Below, one piece after another: positions 45,730 to 57,124 of a DNA stretch of 64,000 nucleotides. A program made the position numbers and the translations under genes. Each line of letters opens with the position of its first letter. The stretch's first letter is position 1. The stretch is from Dioscorea cayenensis subsp. rotundata (lineage: Eukaryota > Streptophyta > Magnoliopsida > Dioscoreales > Dioscoreaceae), in contig NC_052475.1 in NCBI RefSeq assembly GCF_009730915.1, forward strand, positions 24,489,016 to 24,553,015, given 5' to 3'. The notes below the pieces were generated by a model, which was not told the origin of the DNA, did not search any database, and worked only from the letters and a program-made list of their open reading frames with translations.

Positions 45730-47765
45730 TATTAAAACATAGTATAAAACTTTATTTTATTGATTTTATAAATATTTTCTCCAAACACTCAACAACAATA
45801 ACTAGCCTAAGAACTGATTGGTCTGTTTGTCCAGCATATTTTTTATTTTCATTTAAATTGAAAAAGTTTTAGAAGATATGTTTGAGCATTCATTTGAAAG
45901 ACTTAATTGTGATTTTCAGCAAACGTATCTAATATTTCCCATTTTAATAATAAAACTTTTTCATTTTTAAAAAATTAATTATCTGAATTTGGAGTCTGCA
46001 TGACAAATTGAATATCTCTTGTTTATATATTATAGTGCAAACCATTTTTACGTATCTTATAATGGCTAATGTTATATATTTAAATTAAACCTTTATTATG
46101 AATAAAAAAGCATATCTAGACTATCTAGTAATTAAAGTGTTGGGTATTTACTCGTACTTTTAAAATCTATGTTTATATTTACAAAGTATGTAATTATATG
46201 CTATAAAAAATATTTATCTACAAATATCATATCTTATTTTTAAAAAATTAAATACACAATAATAAATATATTTAAATTTTATTAATCTGGCATGAACGCC
46301 ATACCGATTCGTGATATATATATATATATATACATGAATATTTGCTTTGATTTTTAAAACTTGTTCTTTGAACAAATATATATTTTATAAAAACGGAAAA
46401 TAAAATAAAAAACTATCTTATTAAAATAAAATTAAAAAACTAAATTCTAGCAAGAAATTTCAAATGTAACAGGGCCTTCCATTTTATACAATGAACCAGG
46501 AAGAAAACACAAAACAAATACTAGACATAAGGGCTTTTAATTAGTTGAAAAATGCGTCATGCATTTATTACCCTATCACCAATCATTGACCAATCAACTT
46601 ATTTCAAGTTCAAATTTAAAAAAAAATAATAATATTTCATGTTTTTTAATAAAAATATGATAAATCCATGTTAGTCCACGTATACAAACGGGACATAAAT
46701 TTAATAACATATGTACCCTCATTTATTTGATTTTTTGAGTTTGATTTCAAATTTTTTATAAAATAAATATTTTACATAAAAAAAACTTGGTAACAATGAA
46801 TAATTGAATCAAGAGGTAGTTAATATATTTTATGTTTTTAATAAAAATAAATAAATCAGAATTTTGTTGTTCTCTTATAACAAGTAATTCTTTTTTTTAA
46901 AATTACAATATATATATATATATATATATATAAGAAAAGATAGACATCCACAGCTGGTAACATGGTTTTGGTGTAGGTGTTAGTAGAAATAGAGTTTAAC
47001 GTTTGTAATTTGTTTTGTTACTGTACAAGCAATTGATTCAACAATTGAGATTTAAATACTGTACACCACATAAGCACAGTAATTAAATATTGATCATCAT
47101 ATTTTTACTATATACTATTTATAAACACAGTAGTTCATAATAAAAAAATCGTTAGATTGAGATCCGGCGGTCCAAATCAATGTCTATAGATTCATAAACT
47201 ATGAACGTTCACAAAGGATCGGGTCTCTCTATATATATCACTTGATTCCGAGCAATAATTTCTCCAAATTTTTTTAATTATGTTATTTATGCAAAAAAAA
47301 TTCTTCCAAAAATTATATTTCATTTTTTCAAAAAAAAAAAAATATATATTTCACCATCTCATATATTTATTAAATAAAAACCATTTCACATGCATTCATA
47401 CATACATACATACATATGGGAACGGCATCTTATCTTATTAGTAGGTCTAATTTCATTAAATCTCACCCAATTCATTGCATGTATTTATCCACTTTATCAA
47501 TATATATATACAGAGATCCATTTCTTAGCAACGCATGAAGGCACCGCGAAAGCAACAGCGCCAACATTTAAACAGGTTCATATAAAGAATTAAAACACCT
47601 CTTGTCTTATTCATCATTATGTTTTCCAAGTCAAATTTTCATGAACATCAAATCCGGACAGCGTACTGCATTGTTTGGACTTTAGCAAAGGTCACAAAAA
47701 TCACATGATGTTTTATTTTTCAAGAAAATCACAGGAACACGGTTGCTTAATTAGCGCATAGACCT
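45730..47765. other. AT-rich intergenic stretch, nothing recognised
   Basis: AT-rich DNA with (TA)n at 46315-46330 and 46910-46932 and (CATA)n at about 47396-47416. No gene, RNA or transposon end could be supported. Confidence 0.5.
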
Positions 47766-47774
47766 ATAGATCAC

Positions 47775-47783
47775 TATATAAAT
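47775..47783 (+). promoter_or_regulatory. TATA box of the 126-aa membrane protein gene
   Basis: The sequence 'tatataaat' lies 122 bp upstream of the ATG at 47897, in a clear 'cactatataaatac' context. The expected start is near 47810. Confidence 0.6.
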
Positions 47784-47896
47784 ACAACAACAATACAAAC
47801 TCAATAAAACACATCAATGGAAGCCTCCTCATTCAGTATACTTTCAAACTTAATCCTTCCTTAGTCGCACGTCCCGGGTGATCACCGGTGGTGATC

Positions 47897-48277
47897 ATGG
47901 GCCGGCTGAGGAGACAAAGGAGATGCCAAGGGCCTGTTACTTTGTTCTCTTCGAAGAGAGAGCGGCATGGGAGTCATGACTATGGAGGCCGGCTTGTCGA
48001 CGAAAGCATGATAGAGCTTCGGAGAAGAATACATGAGATGAAGGTGGCTGAGAAGAACTATGAAGCTCCCAAAGAGTGGATGGACTGGGAGAAGAGATAC
48101 TTTGTTAACTATGGCTCTGATGTGACTCAGATCATGGCTTTGGTGCAAGCTCTGTTACTCAACACTAGACCAAGTTTGGGGATTGGGATGGTTGTGATTG
48201 TTGCTTTGAGTGTTCCTGTTTCCATGGGTTTTATTTTGTTTCATTTTGTTGATGTTGTTCAGCATTTGTTTTCTTAA
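47897..48277 (+). CDS. Small plant membrane protein, family without known function
   Basis: A single-exon gene coding for 126 aa. The ATG at 47897 is chosen over upstream GTG codons because it is the first ATG after the TATA box. The protein has a basic N-terminus (MGRLRRQRR), a charged helical middle (ESMIELRRRIHEMKVAEKNY), the conserved-looking block 'EWMDWEKRYFVNYGSDVTQI' and one hydrophobic segment near residues 94-117 (GIGMVVIVALSVPVSMGFIL), with 'NTRPSLGIGM' just before it. It ends VVQHLFS. I recall similar short plant proteins annotated only as transmembrane proteins, so no function is claimed. A single-pass topology is predicted; the compartment is unknown. Confidence 0.75.
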   Translation: MGRLRRQRRCQGPVTLFSSKRERHGSHDYGGRLVDESMIELRRRIHEMKVAEKNYEAPKEWMDWEKRYFVNYGSDVTQIMALVQALLLNTRPSLGIGMVVIVALSVPVSMGFILFHFVDVVQHLFS

Positions 48278-49270
48278 TTAGTTGTTTGATGCATGTTCCT
48301 TGAAGGTAATAATTAATATTGGGGTGTGGAATTTAAAGAACATATATATGGCATCTATCATTTATATATATGTATATATATATAGAGTTTTCACTTGTGA
48401 TTTGGATTAGTGTAATTTATGTTTATTATTTGATTTTGTAATGAAGGGATAAAAGTCAAACAAATCCTGATTATTGAATAAACATGGAGTAGTTCTCAGT
48501 TATAAAGTTACATGCAAATATATAAAAGAGTTTTCATAGATTAACATACCTTTATTTTGCATGTCAAGCAATGGTTTTTTTATCTGCACATGATAACAAA
48601 CGAAGAAGAAAGAGATAAACCAGAAAGATATTATATATATATATATATATATAAAACATGAAATTTCTTGAGTTCCACATTCTAAAAATAGAAAAGATAG
48701 AGCGTGCAATGTATAATTCATGCAACTGATCAGTCTGTAAAATATATTAATACATTAAACAAAGATTGATTTAATTTTTTAACTGTTGTTGCAACGGTAG
48801 TTCAGAATCCAAAGAAAAATCTAACAGGACAGTCATCCCACCAACCACAATTATTTTAACTGCTGTTACAAAATTAGTTCAGAATCCAAAGGAAAAACTA
48901 ACGGCGCAGTACGGTTATCCCACCAACCACAACCATTATCTCAAAACTTTTTATAGGCTTATCATGAAATCTAGTCCTCAAGAAGCAAAGAATAAGTTCA
49001 ACTTGAAAACCTTTATGAGCAGTTCATTATGTCAACATGTTTATTTTGGTCCCAAATTTATAATATATATTTATATATATATATATATGTCCAACTTCTG
49101 CTTATGCGGCTTGTGACAGTGTGCATCATGTATAAGCACATGCAAGCAGGTCAAAAAAATGAACAAAGTCATGTAGCTAGCTAGCTTTAAACCTATATTA
49201 CATCTAAAAAAAAAATAAACTAATAAGAATAATAACAATAAGTAAAAAAAAGTAAAACATAGAAGAAGAT
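48278..49270. other. Intergenic region with a 77-bp tandem duplication
   Basis: 3' flank of the membrane protein gene with (TA)n at 48632-48652. 48781-48934 holds two diverged copies of a 77-bp unit ('aactg.tgtt.ca...tagttcagaatccaaag' through 'atcccaccaaccacaa'). Confidence 0.6.
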
Positions 49271-49285
49271 AACAATACCATAGAG

Positions 49286-49538
49286 ATAAATCAATGGATG
49301 CAGAGCTCCCTTCAATCCAAACAAGAGTCAAGAGAAGTTAATGAAGCTCCTGAATCATGCAAACCACAAGCCTATCCCAAACACCTTAATATATTCATCC
49401 TTCTCTTTCTTTTTCTCTTATTGATATCTCTTTATATAACATGGAATAGGAGAGTGGAATCCATGACCCAGCAGCTCAATCAAACCTCTCAAAAAACACT
49501 AGTTTGGATTTGAAAGGAGCTCCACCTCCATGACTAGC
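49286..49538 (-). ncRNA. MIR159: MIR159 precursor
   Basis: On the minus strand the 3' arm at 49321-49301 reads TTTGGATTGAAGGGAGCTCT plus G, identical to the monocot miR159 form (the common dicot form ends in A). The 5' arm, plus-strand 49502-49524, reads on the minus strand as GGAGCTCCTTTCAAATCCAA, the usual miR159 5' arm with near-complete pairing. The arms are about 180 nt apart, fitting the long foldback of MIR159/319 genes. Pairing extends outward: 'tcaatggatgcag' faces 'ctccacctccatga'. miR159 represses GAMYB transcription factor mRNAs in anther and seed development. The 71-codon plus-strand frame here is a shadow of the foldback. Confidence 0.93.
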
Positions 49539-49539
49539 T

Positions 49540-50690
49540 AACTAACTATTAACTAAATAATTAAACCACTATATATATATAAACTAAAAACAAGAAGTTA
49601 GAACAGTACTCCAAACAACAGCTTGAAAACTTCATGGCAGAAAGAATTATAAGGAGAAGAAGAAGAAGAAGAAGAAGAATAAGAAGGAACAGGTTTTTCT
49701 CTCTTCTGTTTAAATGTGTGGTTTCACTAAATCTTGAATAGAGTATGATTGACAAGTGTGGAGTGAATAAGATTCCCATGCACTCCTGATCACTCACTCA
49801 CTCACATGCTGGTTGGCCCTCTCATATCCTTTGCTTTCTTTCTATAAAAATATAAACTCAAAGAACAGTGTTCCATGAGCCATTGTAATTGGTACTTGCA
49901 TACGTACGCACTCTTTCACTCAATGTCTTATTTGTTTTCATAAACACTGAGGTTTGGAAAATTAACTCTTTATCTTTTAAGGCTGTCATGTTTATCCTCA
50001 AGAGTTTGAGAATCTCTATCTTATCTAAACAATTAGTTTACATATAAAAAAGAAAAGTATTAATGAATCATTGGTTTTATATTGCTTATGGAGCAAAAAA
50101 ACAAGTCATTTTAATTAAATAATCTAACTTTGTGGTGTACTTCAAGGATTTATACTCTTTATATTTTTTTATTGTTAAAAGGACATGGTGGCCTGGTAAC
50201 TCGTACAATAATGGAGAGGGATCAAATGACAATACCTTGAGATGAGCGTTTATTTATTTATTTTTATTTACTAAAATGGCAGCAAATTTTAATTTTGTTT
50301 TTCAGTAATTCTGAAATTAAATGGATGGATAACTGAGAATGAATGTGTGTGAATGGATAAGACTTAGCTTTGGAATATGAATGCAGGCTGGAAGGGACCA
50401 AGCTAGGTTCATTGGGGTGGTGGCCCTGGGTGGGGTTCACGCTTTACGTTGCTTTCTTTCCAGTCTATGTAGCTTCAATTGAGGGAAAGATGCTGGCATT
50501 TCCAATAAGATGCATATATTGTTCACTTTTGGAAAAAATATCCAATTAATAAATATGATGAAGACTTTCCTTTGTCATCAATTAAATGATCTTGTGTCAT
50601 GTCCTTTAACTTTCAATTAAATGATGTCCTTTACTTTTCAATTTTAGAGCTTCTTTCAAAGATCAACATTTATAATCACTCACTCAACAT
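49540..50690. other. Upstream region of MIR159 and intergenic DNA
   Basis: Presumed promoter side of the minus-strand MIR159. A (GAA)n-rich tract lies at about 49654-49685. No other gene was recognised. Confidence 0.5.
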
Positions 50691-50693
50691 GTA

Positions 50694-50969
50694 CTCCCTC
50701 ATTTTTTTTTTTCTTCTTTATTTATCATGATTAATCGAAGCTCACGTACCAAAAAAAATTAATTATTTTATAAATTTTTATAAAAAAATATGTTATCTTT
50801 TCAAAATTATCCCTAATTTATATCTTTATATTTCTCTCTCATATTTAATTAAAAATATAAAATAAAATATTAAAAGTAATTTAAAAAAATAATAAATACT
50901 TTTTAAGGTTAAATATGACAGATAAAAAAAACATAGATTTGTGACAAATAAAAAAATAAACGGAAAGAG
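50694..50969. mobile_element. Stowaway-like MITE (276 bp)
   Basis: The left end CTCCCTCATTTTTTTTTTCT and the right end ...aaacggaaagag are inverted repeats ('ctccctcattt...ctttatttatca' against 'ctctttccgtttatttttttatttgtcac'). The element is flanked by TA on both sides (50692-50693, 50970-50971), as in Tc1/mariner Stowaway MITEs. It is AT-rich and non-coding. Confidence 0.65.
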
Positions 50970-51355
50970 TAATTTACTAACTACATATAATGCCTGCTAA
51001 GATTAATAGCTCTTTGATTTTTATACTGCTTTCTGAGCACCTGCTCAGCAAAAAGGTCAGTGAGACCAAAACTCTTACAAAGTTTTGCATGATAAATAAA
51101 GGAAACAAGCACATGCTTTTGGTTCATAAACAGAACAAAGCAGAGGAGAAAATTCAAGGATTTCCTAAACCTAATAAAAAAAACCTGCAGAAAAATTGCT
51201 AAGGCGATGCAGCCGGAGAAGAACATTATTTAGGCCCCTTGGAAATGACACAGGCATTCTCATCCTACCAAGTACAAACAAACTTCAACTAGACGCTCAC
51301 AAATTGGAAAGAAAAATAAGTGAAGCATCAGATCACAATCACAGCAGCATGGTTA

Positions 51356-54300
51356 TTAGGCAGCCTTTGGCTTGAGTTTCTTCACCCTTGAATAGAGGAA
51401 AACTCCAGCTAGCGCAACAGCAGTTCCTGTAATAAACGCGTGTCATTGACCCATGAATACACAAGGATGTGAATACCACCAAGGATATTGCAACTGATGA
51501 GTGAATCTCTTGTGAGTTTAGGGCATTATGAATAAGAGGAGTTACCAAGAGAATTAATGGGTGAAACTGGGGTCCTGAAGAAGAGAACCGAGGTCACTAT
51601 GACAACAACACGCTTCACACAATTGCCCACAGAATGTGTGACAGGTGATACCCGAGCCAAGATCATGTAAGAAACCTGCAAATTTAAGCAAAGGGATGAG
51701 CGAACAGTTTCACAACCAGGAACTGACAAGTAAGCCTTGCATGCTCTCAATCAATAAATTTAACATGGATGAGAACCAAAAAGCAATATCTAGCATCATG
51801 TGTTATTTTCTACAATATCTGTCTTCTGTGTTTCATTTCATGTCGTAAATCTTGTGATACATAAATAAGTGAGAATATCTGAGGATGAGAACCAAAAAGC
51901 AATATCTAGCATCATGTGTTATTTTCTACAATATCTGTCTTCTGTATTTCATTTCATGTCGTAAATCTTGTGATACAAAAATAAGTGAAGAATTTCTGAG
52001 GGAAAATTAATTTTAGGACTGTTGATGATTTGTCACTATAGAATAGTGAATCAGGAATAATTCTGATCTAAAGAAACCAAGGGCTTGATGGATTAATAGT
52101 ACATGTAACTTGTCATATTTTCTAACCGACCATGAGTAAGTTAAATAAAAACAAATTTGGAGATAAGATTTTGTCAATAATAATGGCATACACATGGGGT
52201 ATCTGGGTGCATGTTCAGCTGAATTTATATTACTCATATTAGTTTAGTATGGAGTGAGGTATTACTTCATCTACAAGCTAATTAAATACAGCCACATTCA
52301 CAGCAACAAAAGAAGTTGAGTGCCTCACCTGTTGATAAGCATGGAAACATAGTCCAGCAATGAGGGCTCTAGTATATATCTCCTTAACATTCAAGCCCTA
52401 TAATTTCAGAGGTGAAAACAAATGGTACATATTAATATTTCAAGAAAGACATTAATCATGATGTGAAAATGATTCACAATGACAACTTTTCTACTCACAG
52501 CAGATTGTAAATATGCAGGGGTAAACTTGACACCTTCAACAAATAGTGCTACAGGAGCCAACATGAAAAGTGACATAATGGTAATTATTGAGAAGAGGTT
52601 AATATTGTCCAGCGATTCCTGTTAAAAGAACCAATATGTAGTCAGAGGTTGGGCTAATAAGACAAGAAAAGCTTTTGCATTACAAGTTGCATTAGGCTAA
52701 ATATCAACTTATAATTGAGAAGAGTGTCACAGAAAATATAATATACAAATATACAGTGATCCTTTCAACAGCATGAAAATTGACTTAGTGATTATGAATA
52801 AAGTCATACACAAATGAATGGATATATTTTATCTTAACAATGGATTGCCTCTTTTCTTGAACACAAACCAAATTTCTCGAAACACAATTACCTCTTTCTT
52901 AACCATGAGCTTTTTGCTGAGAACGTTGCGGGATTGGAAAGTAACATTGGAAGCCATTGCACTCCAAAAACCAGCCCTGGTGATCATAAATTGAGAGAAA
53001 GGTGAGAGTTAATAGGTGGTATTTCAAATGGCTGTAAAGTGATAAACACAGCAGTGGATAAGGAATACAGTATAGATCATAAAATATATTAGAATGAAAA
53101 GAGCAATTCACATCACACGCAAAAGGTATTTATTCATTCTTATCAAGCTTCTTTGCATCGTCAAAGTCAAGATCATGCTTGTTTTTGTCAAAGTGAAAGG
53201 AAGGGACAGGTTGCAGAAGCAAACAGAACAGTGAAAACTTTAATAACAATGCATATGGATACAGCCTATATCACTTCGGGTTACTTAAAAAAATGAGTTC
53301 GGACATGGTTGTTTTGGTTAAAATATGAAAAGGGCAGAGCACATTTCTCTCCTGATGATCTCAAAACAAAAGCACTGAAGTCAGAAATTCCGGTGACATT
53401 CACACATCCTCCTCCCACTCAACATTGAAAGAGCACACTGCAAGCATTATCAGCGATAGGCTTACCAATTAAAAGACGCTTCAGTAAGGGAAGCTAGTGC
53501 GACTCCACCAACAATTGGCACAAGAGAAAAAACAACCCATGGAGTAGGCATCTACATTCACAGCCAACCAGAATCTCAAGTTGTCAGAGACAGATAATCA
53601 AGCTACCAAATAATATTTGTGAGGAAATAATATCTTTTTATCTAGTCCTCAATGAAATTGATAATTCTCAAAAATACAATGATAAGCTACTGATTCGCAT
53701 ATATTTCCATGACCATATCATGTGGACATGGAGCATATTAACTTTACGAGCCTTATGATGTAAATATAAATAATAGAGAGGCTCTCAAGGAGAAATAGGT
53801 CTAACATTCATAAAGGAAACAAAAGGTATAAGGCAGCAACTTGCCAAATCTTACAATCAAAAAATTCAAGTGAGAAGCATCTGAATAAACAATTAAAGCA
53901 AAATTAAAGTATATACAAGGATTTTGATGAATGAAGATATAGGGTTATAATTATTATGCATTTTCAGTAACAAGCGTGGATTGAATATTACCTCCCCAAG
54001 GAACAAGGCAGACAACAAAACTGAGAAAAAAGGTTCCATAGCCTTGATTGTGTGAGTGAATGACACAGCAACTTTTCCAAGACTCATGTTGGTGAAAAGA
54101 TTGCCTAGTGTGTGGACAAGGGCCAATGGAAGGATTGCTACAAGCTGCAGAAATTAAACCCGGCTTAAGATATCAGATTTAAGTTTCTGAAAACCATCCA
54201 CACAGTAAAGCAAGCATACCTGTGATGAAGAAATTTTAGGTTTCTTGTGCAGATTGGTAGCCCACATAACGAGGACAAGTGCTGTTCCAACAGCAAATTG

Positions 54301-55940
54301 CAATGATGTGATGGTGATCGGGTATTGGAACACCTTCAGAACCTGCACAAGTAGAATATGAGATTGCACTGTCCAGCACACAACCACAAGGAACATCCAA
54401 TAAACTAATTTACAAAGAGGTGGCTGAGTTCCTATGTAAATTTGGACACTGTCCACTAACATCAAACCAGATATTTCATCAGGCACATTACCAAAAGGCA
54501 TCTTAAGGTTTCCAATCTTTAATTGAACATTCTAGAATAATAAAACTCAAATTATAAATAAAAATTAACTGGCTAATAAGATGTAAAATATTTACTTTTG
54601 ATCCTTTGAATCAAAGCTTAGGTGGCAGTCAACACCTGTCAAACCCATGCAATCATTAGTACAATAAAACATTCCATCATGTCTGCCATGGTATGCAGAA
54701 TTTCTGTTCTCTCATACTACTGATTGAGGGAGGAAATAGTCAATAGCTAATTCAAACAATCCAAAGTCTCACAGAGACTAGGAGTGAAAATGTGTTTGAA
54801 AATTGTCATTTTATCATTAACTATAACCAGCAATCCTACATCAAAGTCTCACATACATTAAGGGAATGAGTCTAATAAGCTATCTAAACAAAAAGGAAAA
54901 TACCATGTGATGCTCAGTTTTGAATAAAGAAACAAAATCACATATTGGCTTACTACATAAGGAAAAATTATATGTTGAATGGGATAGGGAGCTACCCAAA
55001 GATCTATAATAGAAAAATTGAGAATTCATCAACTAGGAATATCATCAAGAGTATAGACACATGAAATACCATTAAAAGTAGCTCTTTCCAAATAAACCGA
55101 TAAATTCATGTATACAAAGGCGCGAAAATTTTAACACAATTATTTCCAGGTAATGCAATGACAATGGTTACCACCACATAATCTAATGCCAATGGATGTA
55201 TTTATTAGGTGCAAGAATTAAATTCAGCATTTTGGGATATAAATGGCATCCCATAGTAGAATTCTTCCATCAATTTCACATATAAACAGAAATGAAAGCA
55301 GGAGATACAGATACGAATTGCTCAAATCATCAAATTATTATCAGAAAAAGAGCAAAAACACATTGCATCATGTTCAAGCGACAGATCAGAACAACGATCA
55401 AAACCAACGCTCGATCCACATCAGAAATTCTCAAAAGAAAAAAAAAAAAAACTGCATTATTAAAACCACGCGCGAAAGCATCAACGGTCACACAAAAACA
55501 AGTAAAAAAGGAACACGAGATCTAAAATCAACGAGATCATCGGATTAATGGCGAATGACCTGCTTGTTATAAATGTTGAAGTAGATGTTGAAAAGGTACC
55601 AAAGCCCAAAGAGGGCACCGAGTTGCAAGGTCTGGAGAAGGTTGCCAGATCCCGGCTTGCTCTCTTCGATGCTCTCCGAGGAGGAACTCGCGTGCACAGT
55701 GAGAGACTCAGCTCTCTCAGGTTCGGATGAGAGGGGGGCATCGGAGATCCAGCTATGAAGGCGGCGAGAAGGGAGGGAGCGGAGGCGGTCAGGAAGGGCA
55801 TGGATGAGGAGCGGGGAGGGGTTGAGAGAGGAGGATGAGGGGAGGGGGCGGAGAAGGAGAGGGTTAGGGCGGGAGGAGAGATGACGGCGATGGCGGAGGA
55901 GGGGGGCGGAGCGGGAGAGGTTGTGCGTGGCACTCTGCAT
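51356..55940 (-). CDS. PPT: Phosphoenolpyruvate/phosphate translocator, plastid inner envelope
   Basis: Exchanges PEP for phosphate across the plastid inner envelope, supplying the shikimate pathway. Nine exons on the minus strand: 55940-55560, 54342-54220, 54144-53992, 53551-53466, 52976-52892, 52618-52499, 52397-52329, 51675-51546, 51426-51356. Together they code for 405 aa with consistent phases and GT-AG sites. Residues 1 to about 95 form a Ser/Arg/Pro-rich plastid transit peptide. The carrier follows: [16 protein letters not shown] (112-127), '[15 protein letters not shown]', '[20 protein letters not shown]' then EPFFSV (exon 3), '[20 protein letters not shown]' and '[20 protein letters not shown]', with the Lys-Arg pair near 360 used for substrate phosphate in this family. 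It ends KKLKPKAA. Length is normal for PPT (about 400). The gene looks intact. A GA-rich leader precedes the ATG. Confidence 0.96.
51767..51998. repeat. 116-bp tandem duplication in a PPT intron
   Basis: 'ggatgagaaccaaaaagcaa' and the next 95 bp repeat at a 116-bp offset (51767 and 51883) with about two differences. It lies in the intron between exons 7 and 8 and was probably a recent duplication. Confidence 0.9.
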
Positions 55941-55944
55941 CGTG

Positions 55945-57120
55945 AATTCAAGGGCGAGAGAGAGAGAGAGAGGAAGAAGGGGAGCTGGTTTACAGTGGTA
56001 TCTAAATGAAGACTATGTTTGTATTGGGGAAACGGCGATGGACACGAGGTTAGGCATTATATATTATATATATATATATATAGTATATATATTATAAGTT
56101 ATAATTAATGATTTTTTTACTTGTAGCTCCCCTGATGCTTACTTTTATATACACATCGTTTTGGTTTAAGTTTTTTTTTTCACCCGCAAAATAAACTAGT
56201 AATTGTTATTATATATGTATTTTTATAAAAGATTGTATTTGTTTATGTGCTCCAGTCCTGATAAATATATTATAATTTAAAATTGACTTAAAAATATTTT
56301 TAAGTATATTATCATTCTCTGTTTGAGCAAGCTAAAAAAAAAAAAAGCTTAGCGTGAAGTATCTAATTTTTATCATTTTCTTACAAATTCTCAATTATTA
56401 CATGAGTTTCTGTCAATTAAAAATTAATCACTAAAACAAGACAAAATTAGTTTACAAATAAGAAAAAAGTTGAGGGTGTATTTGAAATTGTCTTTAGAAT
56501 ATACTATGGATCTAAATAAACAAAGCAATGGGGACGACAAAGCGGTGGGGACTTGCAGATAGATTTGAGGCTCTAGGCCCAGCAGGGTTGGTAAGGCCCA
56601 AATCTAATTAAAACGATTGTCGATTGCAACGTGCCTACATGCTGGCATGCTGCTATTGGTCAAAATCCACAAATAGTGTTTATAGAGCACATGGTTTTTT
56701 GTTTGTTTTTTTTTTTGGTCTTGTATTGTGACTTGGTATTAAGTTTGTTGGGAAATTATAAACAATTATATTTATTTTTTAAAAAACAAAACAAATAAAA
56801 AAAAAAAACAATAAATTTGAAAGAAGCATAAACTAAACCTTCATGTCAAATACGGAACGGTGAAGGCAAAACAATTAAGTCGTTAGTGATGTTGCAACCA
56901 ACGCTCAAAGGACCATAGAGACACACTAGTCACCTTTTTTTTTTAAAAAAAGAAAACTTTTAAAACTTAAACTTAGTACATACAAATACTGCATTGGAGT
57001 TACAAATACATTGTCCAAAATCCAACAAAGGAGCAAGATAGACAAGACAATAGGAGAATGGTTTAATGGCTACTGAAAGACTAAACCATGGATTCTACTT
57101 AACTTTGATTGTGAAATTCA
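55945..57120. other. Upstream region of PPT
   Basis: A (GA)n tract at about 55953-55971 lies in the PPT 5' leader, and (TA)n at 56054-56090. Two GGCCCA-type 'site II' motifs occur near 56576 ('aggcccagc') and 56595 ('aggcccaaat'), as in promoters of housekeeping genes. T and A runs lie near 56700-56810. No gene was recognised. Confidence 0.5.
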
Positions 57121-57124
57121 GGTT

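Noticed and set aside
44652..45872. Long open frame across the second gap
   Set aside because: It also runs through 1000 N; the flanking residues show no family.
49298..49513. 71-codon plus-strand frame with one hydrophobic stretch
   Set aside because: It lies entirely on the antisense of the MIR159 foldback and starts at the mature arm, so it is a shadow.
50385..50520. Possible miR166-like or other hairpin around 'gggaccaagctaggttcatt'
   Set aside because: Only loose similarity to miR166 and no convincing opposite arm.
55481..55951. 156-codon minus-strand frame overlapping the PPT first exon
   Set aside because: It is in a different frame from the exon that encodes the transit peptide and carrier start; an alternate-frame shadow.
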